Shown: positions 26,601-34,858 of the stretch, piece by piece | Layout: each line of letters begins with the position of its first letter | Position numbering within the stretch: position 1 is the first letter of the stretch | Origin: Variovorax jilinensis | GTDB taxonomy: Bacteria > Pseudomonadota > Gammaproteobacteria > Burkholderiales > Burkholderiaceae_C | Direction: 5' to 3' | NCBI RefSeq assembly: GCF_030316885.1 | Contig: NZ_JASZYQ010000005.1 | Span: 310,001-374,000, forward strand | DNA: 64,000 bases | Notes under the pieces: generated by a model | Databases searched by the model: none | Seen by the model: the letters and a program-made list of their open reading frames with translations, nothing else | Told to the model about the DNA's origin: nothing | Position numbers and translations under genes: made by a program

Positions 26601-29600
26601 AGCCGCGTCGACGGCACGGCGGGCAACGGCGACATCCTCGCCGCCCGTGCGCTGACGCTGAAGGCGCTCGGCGCCAACAGCTACACGGCCACCCTCGACG
26701 GCACGCTGCAAAGCGGCGGCGCATTGACCGTGACCGGCGATGCGCAGTCCACGCTGGCGCTCAACGGCACCGCCGTGGGCGACAGCGTCGGCGTGAACAC
26801 CGGCAACGTCGCGATCGGCGCCCTCGGGGCGCTGGTTTCCCAGGGCGACCTGTCGCTCAAGGCCTCGACGCTGTCGCTTGCAGTGCAGGGCTCAGGCTCG
26901 AGCGCGAAGACCGGCCGCGTCCTGGCCGCGTTGAGCGGGTCAGGCACGGGTGTGGTGGAGACCACCGGGGCCCTGACCAACAACGGCCTGATCTTCTCGG
27001 CCAACGACCTCGAGGTGAAGGCGCCGTCGATCACGGTCGGCGCCACCGGCGCGTTGTCTGCGCTGCACGACCTGCGCGTGCAGGCCAACGGCGGGGCGCT
27101 CGATCTGAGCGCCGGCACGCCGGCCGCCTCGGCCGGCAAGCTGAACAACGCCGGCCTGCTGTATGCGGGCAACCAGCTCACTGCGCGGGCCAACGGCACG
27201 CTGACCAATACCGGCGACATCAACAGCGAAGGCAGCCTCTCGCTGACCGCCAACACGCTGGTCAACGGCCGCATCATCAACGCCACCAACGACGTCGACA
27301 TCGTTGCCGCCACGCTGCGCAACGAGATCATCGGCCTCACGCGCATCGACCAGCGCGGCGCCGACAGTGTGCACGACGAGATCGATTCGCGCGACGACAA
27401 GAAGTCGCCCGGCGTCTACGAGGGCGGCAACAAGGACGTCGCCACGCTCTACCAGTACGACTACACCGTGACGCAGCGCTATTCGCAGGCGCTGCCGGAC
27501 GTGGTGCCGCAGGTCACGGCAGGCCGCAACATGCGGCTGGCCTTCCATGAAGGCAGGAATACCGGAGGCACGCTCTTCGCCGGCAACCAGATGACGCTGC
27601 AGGGCTTCTCGTACGACGCCGCGCAGTCGGACAGGAACCTTCATGCGGGCCTGGGCATCGCCGACGGCGTTCACGGCTTCAGGCTCGACGGCGCCAGCTT
27701 CACCAACGACAACCTGGCGCTGACCACCACCAAGCATGTGGTGCGCTATTCGACGACGACCAAGTACATCGCCCTCGGTCCGGACAAGGACTACGAGAAC
27801 CGGCTCTGCGACCGCAACGGCACCTGGGACGACGTCTGCTACACCAGCGGCTACGAGGACAGCCCGCAGACTCCGAGCGCCAACAACGTGCTTCGAGCCG
27901 GCCTCTACACGGCCGTGCTGCGCGGCACCGGCTTCAGCCTTGTCAACAACGGCTCGACCGCGCGCAACGTCGGCAGCAACGAAGACCTGACCAGCGTTAC
28001 CGAAGGGGTCAGCACGAGCAAGGCGGCGGTCCGAAAGGGCGATGCCCAGGGCGGACCCGCCCTCACAGGCACCCAGGGCCTGAGCGGCCCCGAGGCCGCA
28101 AAGACCGGCGCCGCCTTCGGCGGCGCGACCGGCGCGCGTCCGGTGTCGGGCATCTCCTTCCTCGATGCCAACGCCGCCAATGGCGTCAAGGGCACCTCGT
28201 TCGGCGGCATCGACATCGCGCTGCCGACCAACCCGAACGGGCTCTTCGTGACGGCGCAGGAGCCCGGTGCCAAGTACCTGGTCGAGAGCAATCCGCTCTA
28301 CATGACCGGCAGCGCCACGATGGGCTCGGACTACCTCTCCAAGCTGCTCGGCTACAACCCCGACCAGTTGTCGATGCGGCTCGGCGATGCGAGCTACGAG
28401 GCCTGGCTGGTCAAGCAGCAGGTGATCAAGCAGACCGGCAGCGCCGTGCTGGCCAGCTACCAGAACGCCGGCACGCAGATGCAGGGCCTGATGGAGAGCG
28501 CCGCGAGCCAGGTCGAATCGCTCGGACTCACCTACGGCAAGGCACTGACGCCGCAGCAGCAGGCTGCGCTCAAGCAGGACATGGTCTGGATGGTGCAGAC
28601 CGAGATCGACGGCAAGACGGTGCTGGCGCCGGTGGTGTATCTCGCCCAGAGCACCAAGAACAACATCGCGAGCGGCGCGGTGATCTCGGCGCAGGACGCC
28701 AACCTGAGCCTGACATCGCTGACCAACACCGGCGGCACGATCGTCGGTGGCAAGGCGCTGGTGATCGCATCGACCGGCGACATCACGAACCTGTCGGGCA
28801 CGATCAGGGGAGGCAACGTCAGCCTGAGCTCGACCGAAGGCAGCATCGTCAACAAGACCGACAGCCTGAGTGGCGGTGGCGAGCACTTCTACAGCACGGT
28901 GCTCGGCAAGACGGCGGGCATCGAATCCACCGGCACGCTGTCGCTCGACGCGAAGAAGGACATCACCAACATCGGCGCGACCATCAACGCCGGTACCGAC
29001 GCCAGCCTCAAGGCCGGCGGCAACGTCACCTTCGACACGCTCGAGAAGAAGGACACCACCAGCAGCTTCGCCAACATCGCGGTCAAGAACGGCAACGGCT
29101 ACACCAGCACCACGACGACCAAGGTGGAGCAGGTCAAGTCGGGCCTCACGGTGGGCGGCAACCTGGCGGTCGATGCGGGCAAGGACATCACGCTCGCGGG
29201 CACCGATGCCAAGGTCGGCGGCAACGCCGACCTGAAGGCCGGCGGCGACCTCAACATCATCGCGCGCGAGAACAGCACCACCACGCACACCGAGAGCAAG
29301 TCGAGCGGCCTCGGCATGAACAACTCGCTGTACGGCACCAACACGACCACCACCGACAGCCTGTCGGTGCGCAATGTGGGCAGCACGCTGCAGGTCGGCG
29401 GCAACGCATCGCTCGCGGCGAAGAACGACATCACGGTGCAGGGATCGGACGTCAACGTGGCTGGCGACGGCAGGATCAGCGCCACCAACGTCAACGTGCT
29501 GGCCGGACGCAACTACGACGAGAGCAGCACCACCAGCAAGAGCACCGGCGTGATGCAGGTCAGCGCCTCGGGCAGCGGCAAGGCGAGCGCCAGCGCATCG

Positions 29601-32210
29601 GCCGAGGCCAGCTCGGGCCGTGGCCTGGCATCCGCCTCGGCGCAGGCCGGCGCCGAAGCCAGCGGCAAGGGCGCCGCCGGCCTGGCCTTCAGCTCGACCA
29701 CCACGACGCAGACCAGCAGCACCGACCTGCGCCACGTCGGATCGAACCTGAACTTCGGTGGCAACCTCGTGGTCGACGCGGCGAAGGACGTGACGCTGCA
29801 GGGATCGACCGTGAATGCCGGCGGCAATGCGAGCGTGAATGCGCAGAACGTCAACCTGCTGGCGGCCGAGGACAAGCGCACGTCCTCCACCAGCACCACG
29901 ACCACCAAGGTCGGCCTGATGGCGAGCACCGACAACAAGGTCGGCGCCAAGGCCGGGGCCAGCGCCGGTGCCGCGGGCGGCAAGGGCACGCCCGGTGCCA
30001 ACGCACAGGCAGGCGCCGAGCTCTCGGCCTCGACCGAGAACCGGCTCGACCTCTTCCAGCGCAGCAAGACTACGACCGACACGCTGGACACCACGCACCA
30101 GGGCTCGGCCATCAACGCCAAGGGCAACCTCGACGTCAAGGCGCGCGACACGCTGGCGCTCGAAGGCTCGACCATGAGCTCGGGCGGCAACATGAGCCTG
30201 AGCGCCACCGACATGAGCTTCAAGGCGGTCGACGACGTGCACGAGGTGCGCAAGAGCAGCGACACCACGACCGCCGGCCTCTACGCAACAGGCAACGCCG
30301 GCGCCACCGCGAAGGCCAGCGCCAATGTCGGCGTCGGCGCACAGGCCGGCGCCGGTGCCAAGGCCTCGGCTTCGGGCGAGGTGGGGCTGTACGGCTCGAA
30401 CACCAAATCGAGCTCGGTCGACGGCTCGACCACCGCCGTGACCTCGGGCCTGTCGAGCGGCGGCAACATCACGCGCAACGCGGGCAACTCGATCACCGAC
30501 GTCGGCACCCGCATCGAAGGCGGCGGCGACCTGAACCAGTCGGCGAAGACCATCACGAGCCTGGCCGCGGCCGACACCACCTACAGCTCGTCGAACAGCA
30601 CCACCCACACGGCCAGGGTCGGCGCCTATGCCGAGGCCTCGGCCGAGGTGTCCGCCACGGCCGCCGTCGGGCCGGGCGCCAGCAAGCCGGTGAAGAAGGG
30701 GGCCGACGGCGGTGCCGGCATCCGGGCCAGCTACCAGTACGACAACGAGTCCGAGAAGTCGGCCAGCAGCAACGCGGTGGTCTCGACCATCCGGATGGGC
30801 GGAAGCGTCAACAGCAGCTCGAGCGGCCAGACGACGATGGAAGGCACGCAGATCTCTGCGGCCAAGGACGTGTCGCTGAGCGCCGGTTCGCTCGACTACA
30901 AGGCGGCGCAGAACACCGCGAGCGCGAGCGCGAACAGCACCAGCGCCGGTGCCACGGTGGGCGTCGATCTGGTCAAGAAGGACGTCAGCGTGGGCGTCAG
31001 CTACGACGGCGCCAAGAGCAGCAGCAGCGAGAGCAACGCCGTGGTCGGCGGCATCGCAGCCGGCGGCAACCTCACGGTGAAGACCACCGGCGACACCCGC
31101 TTCGAAGGCACGAACCTGAGCGCCGGCGGCGCCGCCAGCGTCGATGCCGGCGGCAAGGTCGATTTCGCGGCGGCCAAGAACACGGCGTCCTCGAGCAGCC
31201 AGGACGTGGGTGTCGACGTCGGCATCACGGCCGGCAAGTCGGGCGCCAGCGGCAGCGCCGCGGTCGGCTACGCGCAGTCGAAGAGCAGCCTCAACGAGGA
31301 CGTGGCCGGCAGCATCCAGAGCGGCAGCGGGCCCTTGACCATCAAGAGCGGCGGCGACGCCAGCTTCACCGGCACGAAGATCGCGAGCGAGAAGGGCGAC
31401 GTGTCCGTGGCGGCCGGCGGCAATCTGGACTTCAGCGCGGCGCGCAAGGTCGAGAGCAGCAGTTCGCTGTCGGTCGATGTCTCGGCCGCAGCAAGCGGCG
31501 GCAAGAAGGACAACGTCGGCGGCACCCGGCCTGCGGGCGGCGGCAAGAAGACCGGCGGCGAGACCATGAACGAGCGCAGTGGCGAGGCCGGCCTGGCCGT
31601 GGGCTCGTCCAAATCCAGCAGCGACACCGCGACGGGCGGCAGCATCACGAGCGGCGCCGGCGCCATCCGTCTCTCGTCGGGCAAGAACACCGCGCTCGAG
31701 GGCACGCAGGTGAAGGCCGCCAACGGCATCACGGCCGACGCCGGCGGCAGCTTCACGCAGAAGGACGCGAAGAGCACCTCGAGCTCGCAGACCGTGGGCT
31801 TCGCAGCGGCAGGCTCGGGGTCGAGCCTGTCGCCGGTCAAGAAGGCGACAGCCAAGGCGGCACCGTCGCCCGGCAACCCGGCTACGCCGGCCAAACCCGC
31901 GGCCACGCCGGCGACGCCGGCGCCGAAGACCAAGGCCGGCGCCGTGCCCGCCAAGCCGGCGACTCCGGCGGCGACCCCGGCGGCCAAGCCGGGAGCCGCA
32001 CCGGCGGGCAGCCCGGCGACACCGGCCACGCCAGCGGCCACGCCGGCCGCCGCGGCAGCCAAGCCACCCGTGAACCCCAACGCCCAGCAGAAGGGCAGCG
32101 GCTCGCTCGACGTCTATGTCGACAACCAGAAGCGCAGCAGTTCGCAGGCGACGACGCTCGATGGCGGTGCGGGCGGGGTGGTGATCAACCAGGGCCAGGC
32201 GGGCAAGTAG
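23622..32210 (+). CDS. fhaB: Filamentous hemagglutinin/CdiA-like exoprotein (TpsA), toxin tail not found
   Basis: The 2862-residue protein starts with an extended signal peptide (MNHIYRIVWNTAVQAWIAVAE...), then the secretion domain with the TPS signature NPYGI at residues 166-170 and the following TCSSCGFINTDRVTLTTG. A long beta-helical body of hemagglutinin repeats follows. A central region (about residues 1240-1700) is shared by FhaB and CdiA proteins: YNPDQLSMRLGDASYEAWLVKQQ and VWMVQTEIDGKTVLAPVVYLAQS. A second repeat block of the GGNLVVDAAKDVTLQGS type comes next. About 90 proline/alanine-rich residues (from about 2737) end the chain. I see no VENN/pretoxin motif or C-terminal toxin fold, and no immunity-type gene follows. 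It is therefore better read as a surface adhesin. The ATG has AAGGA upstream. Confidence 0.9.
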   Translation: MNHIYRIVWNTAVQAWIAVAETSRGRGKSSKSIRPAAPLLVAAALAGALGASSAGAQTAVAAPGAQTNVYLAPNGATVVNIANPNAAGLSHNRYQQFNVNAAGLILNNTTTAQIAYSSQLAGQIMANYNTAKSASVILNEVVSNNRSTLAGFTEVLGGRADVVLANPYGITCSSCGFINTDRVTLTTGLPFMRADGSLGGFNVNGGDILVTGNGLNATAQQVLDLVTRSVRIEGKVNAQDLGITTGTNQWDYGTRAVTGSVAAQGTAPAYAIDSAALGGMYANRIRLSATEAGVGVRMLGDAAASAEDFVLSAAGRIELQNRISAQRDVLLASSSKDAVAIALADASLTAARDIAATAREGGLALVRSAVIAGNDLKAVGSRVDAGQGARLQAGGALAVEATAGDMALGGAAVRAQGDLRLTSAGKVSTAVGDGQGVQSIAGQLAIDARGGLANAGVITADRGSVSVRAGERITNTGTVNSGEALDIADATGGASQALDNSGNLLAGQSMTTRAAAIDNSGWMQAGGANTIDAASLRNGGRVLAVTGSAKLNVAGAFDNAGSVRAAQDVVAKAGQLNNSGDLLAARALDLQAGAVTNALGGWVQAATGSKVAADSLANTGTWLLSQQAGASDQVDVGGKLLNAGVMQSAGNAAVSAGELDNRQVIAASGKLDLATTGTLNNGSGAVLQAGQALSVDSGGAIGNAAGGTLAGSTVALRGAEGLDNAGVVTASGGDTTLRVDGAIANSGKIHAAGNLDVADRQGGATQSVDNSGQLLADGAMALKAAAVQNRSGGWVQAASGSSIDAGSIDNQGTWLLSTQAGGSASQVRVAGTLTNRGTLQAQQDAVITAGRIDNRALALLRTGGNLQANVGDVNGLSNAGTLQAGNGQPGNGAVLGISGTGSQVDNAEGGVMLGDKLAIAVAGLSNAGNIQGGGSANSSIAAGGTLTNQAGGVITMATTGTGGGTLSGKGIVNRGTLQSLGGMTLAIGSDGLQSRVDGTAGNGDILAARALTLKALGANSYTATLDGTLQSGGALTVTGDAQSTLALNGTAVGDSVGVNTGNVAIGALGALVSQGDLSLKASTLSLAVQGSGSSAKTGRVLAALSGSGTGVVETTGALTNNGLIFSANDLEVKAPSITVGATGALSALHDLRVQANGGALDLSAGTPAASAGKLNNAGLLYAGNQLTARANGTLTNTGDINSEGSLSLTANTLVNGRIINATNDVDIVAATLRNEIIGLTRIDQRGADSVHDEIDSRDDKKSPGVYEGGNKDVATLYQYDYTVTQRYSQALPDVVPQVTAGRNMRLAFHEGRNTGGTLFAGNQMTLQGFSYDAAQSDRNLHAGLGIADGVHGFRLDGASFTNDNLALTTTKHVVRYSTTTKYIALGPDKDYENRLCDRNGTWDDVCYTSGYEDSPQTPSANNVLRAGLYTAVLRGTGFSLVNNGSTARNVGSNEDLTSVTEGVSTSKAAVRKGDAQGGPALTGTQGLSGPEAAKTGAAFGGATGARPVSGISFLDANAANGVKGTSFGGIDIALPTNPNGLFVTAQEPGAKYLVESNPLYMTGSATMGSDYLSKLLGYNPDQLSMRLGDASYEAWLVKQQVIKQTGSAVLASYQNAGTQMQGLMESAASQVESLGLTYGKALTPQQQAALKQDMVWMVQTEIDGKTVLAPVVYLAQSTKNNIASGAVISAQDANLSLTSLTNTGGTIVGGKALVIASTGDITNLSGTIRGGNVSLSSTEGSIVNKTDSLSGGGEHFYSTVLGKTAGIESTGTLSLDAKKDITNIGATINAGTDASLKAGGNVTFDTLEKKDTTSSFANIAVKNGNGYTSTTTTKVEQVKSGLTVGGNLAVDAGKDITLAGTDAKVGGNADLKAGGDLNIIARENSTTTHTESKSSGLGMNNSLYGTNTTTTDSLSVRNVGSTLQVGGNASLAAKNDITVQGSDVNVAGDGRISATNVNVLAGRNYDESSTTSKSTGVMQVSASGSGKASASASAEASSGRGLASASAQAGAEASGKGAAGLAFSSTTTTQTSSTDLRHVGSNLNFGGNLVVDAAKDVTLQGSTVNAGGNASVNAQNVNLLAAEDKRTSSTSTTTTKVGLMASTDNKVGAKAGASAGAAGGKGTPGANAQAGAELSASTENRLDLFQRSKTTTDTLDTTHQGSAINAKGNLDVKARDTLALEGSTMSSGGNMSLSATDMSFKAVDDVHEVRKSSDTTTAGLYATGNAGATAKASANVGVGAQAGAGAKASASGEVGLYGSNTKSSSVDGSTTAVTSGLSSGGNITRNAGNSITDVGTRIEGGGDLNQSAKTITSLAAADTTYSSSNSTTHTARVGAYAEASAEVSATAAVGPGASKPVKKGADGGAGIRASYQYDNESEKSASSNAVVSTIRMGGSVNSSSSGQTTMEGTQISAAKDVSLSAGSLDYKAAQNTASASANSTSAGATVGVDLVKKDVSVGVSYDGAKSSSSESNAVVGGIAAGGNLTVKTTGDTRFEGTNLSAGGAASVDAGGKVDFAAAKNTASSSSQDVGVDVGITAGKSGASGSAAVGYAQSKSSLNEDVAGSIQSGSGPLTIKSGGDASFTGTKIASEKGDVSVAAGGNLDFSAARKVESSSSLSVDVSAAASGGKKDNVGGTRPAGGGKKTGGETMNERSGEAGLAVGSSKSSSDTATGGSITSGAGAIRLSSGKNTALEGTQVKAANGITADAGGSFTQKDAKSTSSSQTVGFAAAGSGSSLSPVKKATAKAAPSPGNPATPAKPAATPATPAPKTKAGAVPAKPATPAATPAAKPGAAPAGSPATPATPAATPAAAAAKPPVNPNAQQKGSGSLDVYVDNQKRSSSQATTLDGGAGGVVINQGQAGK

Positions 32211-32255
32211 CGGGTCGACGGAGAATGTGCGAACCATGAGCAACCCGAGGCCCCG

Positions 32256-32930
32256 GTGGAAGACATCCTGATCGTCGACGACGACCCGTCGGTGCGGCAA
32301 CGCCTGCAGCGCGTGGCCGGTCAGGCGGCGCCGCAGGCGCGCTGTGCCATGGCCGGCTCGCTGGCCGAGGCACGCGAGCGCCTTGCGGCCGGCCGCTTCG
32401 ACCTGGCTCTGCTCGACGTCGGCCTGCCCGACGGCAGCGGGCTCGACCTGCTGCCCTGGATGCAGGCCCATGTGCCCGCGGTCGATGCGGTGGTGGTTTC
32501 GAGCCTCGGCGACGATGCCACCGTGCTGCAGGCGATCCGCGGCGGCGCCGTGGGCTATCTGCTCAAGAACGGCAGCGACGTCGAGCTCGAACTGTCGCTC
32601 GCAAGCATGCAGCGCGGCGGTGCGCCGATCGATCCTGTGATCGCACGCCGCATCCTGAAGCTGATGGCCGCGCCGGCGGTCGGCCATTCGGCCCTTGCTA
32701 CCATCGCCCCCGCGCCGGCCGCTTCGACCCAGGCCGCCGAACTCAGCGCGCGCGAGCTGGAGGTGCTGCAACTGGTGGCCCAGGGCCACAGCAACCGAGA
32801 AATCGCCGCCAGCCTCTCCCTGTCGATCAACACAGTCGAATGCCACGCCAAGAACATCTACCGCAAGCTCGCGGTGCGCTCGCGCGCTGGCGCGGTCTAC
32901 AGCGCGCGGGCACAGGGGCTGCTGCCCTGA
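32256..32930 (+). CDS. LuxR-family DNA-binding response regulator
   Basis: A 224-residue response regulator. The receiver domain has the acidic pocket VDDD, the phospho-acceptor Asp in LLDVGLPDGSG and a conserved lysine in LLKNGSD. The C-terminal LuxR helix-turn-helix reads LSARELEVLQLVAQGHSNREIAASLSLSINTVECHAKNIYRKL. I use the GTG start at 32256, preceded by GAGG five bases away; there is no in-frame ATG. Its stop overlaps the kinase start by one base, so the pair is translationally coupled. It follows the FhaB-type gene by 45 bases. Confidence 0.9.
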   Translation: MEDILIVDDDPSVRQRLQRVAGQAAPQARCAMAGSLAEARERLAAGRFDLALLDVGLPDGSGLDLLPWMQAHVPAVDAVVVSSLGDDATVLQAIRGGAVGYLLKNGSDVELELSLASMQRGGAPIDPVIARRILKLMAAPAVGHSALATIAPAPAASTQAAELSARELEVLQLVAQGHSNREIAASLSLSINTVECHAKNIYRKLAVRSRAGAVYSARAQGLLP

Positions 32931-34756
32931 TGCGGCGGGCCGGCCTGCTGCTGCTGGCCTGCCTGTGGATGGTCGGTGCCGCGCACGGCTTCGAGCGCAT
33001 CGAAGCCGCGAAGGGCGACTGGAACGCGAGCGCGCCGCCCACTGCCGGATGGACCCCGGTGAGCCTGCCCGACAGCTGGTCGACGCGCTGGCCCGGCTTC
33101 GACGGCGTGGTGTGGTATCGGCTGCGCTGGTTACAAGACGGCGCGGCAACCGGACCGCAGCCACTCGGGCTGATGCTCGAGTACATCAACATGGCCGGCG
33201 CCGTCTATCTCAACGGCAGCATGATCGGCGGCGACACGCAGCTCGAAGAACCGCTGGCGCGCTCGTGGAACCTGCCGCGCTACTGGGTCGTCGACCCGCC
33301 GTTGCTGCGCAGCGGCCCGAACGAACTTCTGGTCCGGGTGTCGGGGCTGGCTGCCTACCAGCCCGGCCTCGGTGCCGTGACGCTGGGCGCGCCCGCTGCG
33401 GTCCAGAGTGCCTTTCGGGAGTCGACGCTGACCCGGCGCGTGCTGCCGCTGCTGGGCATCGGCCTGGCGCTTGCCATGGGCGTGATGTACGGCATGCTGT
33501 GGCTGTTGCGCCGCAGCGAGCTGACATACGGCTGGTTCAGTCTGTTCTCGCTGCTCTGGGTCGGCTATTCGTTCAACTACGTGGCGCTCGGCACCTGGCC
33601 CTTCGCCAGCACCGAGGCCTTCCAGCGTGCCAATCACGTCGCGCTGCTCGCCAGCATCGCCTGCTTCGTGATGTTCACGCTGCACTTCTGCGAACTCGCC
33701 CGGCCAAGGTCGCGGCGCGCGGTGTTCATCGTCACCGGTGTCGGCATCGCGGCGCTGTGGCTGGCGCCGACTGCACAGCTCGGCGCAGTCCGCAACGCAG
33801 CGGTGCTGACTGCGCTGTTCGCCTATCTCGCCAGTTGCGCGCTCATCATCCGCCACGCCTTCGCGACGCGCCGCCTCGAGGTGGCGGTGCTGGCGGCCTG
33901 CCTGCTGCTGCCCGTCGTGGCAGGCGTTCACGACACGCTGATCTTTCTCGAGTGGATGCCCGGCACCCGCTATTACGTGGCGCTCTCGTCGAGCGCGACG
34001 CTGCTGGGCATCTCTTTCGTGCTGACCTGGCGCATGGTCAAGAGCATGCGGCTGGTCGAGCATTTCAATGCCGAACTGCAGCAGCGCGTCGAGCAGGCCA
34101 GACAGCGGCTGGCCGAGGGCCTGGGCCGGCAGCATGCCGCGGAACTGGTACAGACCCGCCTGACCGAGCGCCTGAACCTCGTGCGCGACCTGCACGACGG
34201 CCTCGGCATGACGCTGAGCAGCCACATCCACACGCTCGGCAATCGCGGCAGCGAGGACGACATCGCCTTGTGGGCCCTGAGGGAGGTGAACGACGACCTG
34301 CGCCTGATCATCGAGAGCTCGGCCTTCGACGACACCGACGAGCTGTCCGATCTTCTGGTGCCGCTGCGCCACCGCAGCACGCGCCTGCTGGAGGCGGCCG
34401 ACATCGAATGCCGCTGGCGCATCGCGGTCGAAGGCTGCAGGCTCGGCGGCAAGCGCGACCTGGATTTCCTGCGCGTGCTGCAGGAGGCGCTGGCGAACGT
34501 GCTCAAGCACAGTGGCGCCACCCGGGTCGAGGTGCACATCGAGGTCGCCGATGGTCAGCTGCGGCTCGTGGTCCGGGACAACGGCCACGGCTTTGCGGGC
34601 GATGGCGGTGCCTCTCTGCCTCCATCGGTCGGCATGGGACTGCAGAACATGCGCGCGCGCGCCGCGCGACTGGGCGGAACGCTCGACATCCGGTCCGATG
34701 CCTCGGGCAGCGAAGTGACGCTGAATTGCCCGATCCAGCTCGGCGTTCCGGCTTGA
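32930..34756 (+). CDS. Sensor histidine kinase, 7TM-DISM plus HisKA_3 type
   Basis: The 608-residue kinase starts with a signal sequence and a periplasmic beta-rich domain. About seven transmembrane segments follow (residues 170-370), which is the DISM arrangement. After a coiled segment comes the HisKA_3-type phospho-acceptor in VRDLHDGLGMTLSSHIHTL (His422). The ATPase domain has EALANVLKHSGATRV (N-box), DNGHGF and GMGLQNMRARAARLGG. It phosphorylates the LuxR-type regulator encoded just upstream. The signal sensed is unknown; DISM sensors commonly detect small carbohydrates or other diffusible molecules. Confidence 0.9.
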   Translation: MRRAGLLLLACLWMVGAAHGFERIEAAKGDWNASAPPTAGWTPVSLPDSWSTRWPGFDGVVWYRLRWLQDGAATGPQPLGLMLEYINMAGAVYLNGSMIGGDTQLEEPLARSWNLPRYWVVDPPLLRSGPNELLVRVSGLAAYQPGLGAVTLGAPAAVQSAFRESTLTRRVLPLLGIGLALAMGVMYGMLWLLRRSELTYGWFSLFSLLWVGYSFNYVALGTWPFASTEAFQRANHVALLASIACFVMFTLHFCELARPRSRRAVFIVTGVGIAALWLAPTAQLGAVRNAAVLTALFAYLASCALIIRHAFATRRLEVAVLAACLLLPVVAGVHDTLIFLEWMPGTRYYVALSSSATLLGISFVLTWRMVKSMRLVEHFNAELQQRVEQARQRLAEGLGRQHAAELVQTRLTERLNLVRDLHDGLGMTLSSHIHTLGNRGSEDDIALWALREVNDDLRLIIESSAFDDTDELSDLLVPLRHRSTRLLEAADIECRWRIAVEGCRLGGKRDLDFLRVLQEALANVLKHSGATRVEVHIEVADGQLRLVVRDNGHGFAGDGGASLPPSVGMGLQNMRARAARLGGTLDIRSDASGSEVTLNCPIQLGVPA

Positions 34757-34858
34757 GTCCTTGCGCCCAGGCGGTCCCTTCCCGGGCCCCGGACGCCTTC
34801 CGAAGAGAATGAAGCGCCCGCGCCTACGCGCACACCTGCGCCCTCCCACGCCGTCTCC

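Noticed and set aside
24800..32000. Repeated sequence blocks inside fhaB as a CRISPR array or satellite.
   Set aside because: The repeats are degenerate and in frame, matching the protein repeat units of hemagglutinins, with no constant repeat and unique spacers.
23622..32210. Contact-dependent growth inhibition (CdiBAI) system.
   Set aside because: The transporter and long exoprotein are present, but there is no pretoxin motif, no toxin-type tail and no immunity-sized gene after it; the next gene is a response regulator.
23505..33164. Very long open frames on the minus strand opposite fhaB (over 1000 and 2000 residues).
   Set aside because: They are a by-product of GC-rich codon use in the sense gene. 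Their translations are rich in Arg, Ala, Gly and His with no domain pattern, while the plus-strand frame has clear TPS and hemagglutinin motifs.
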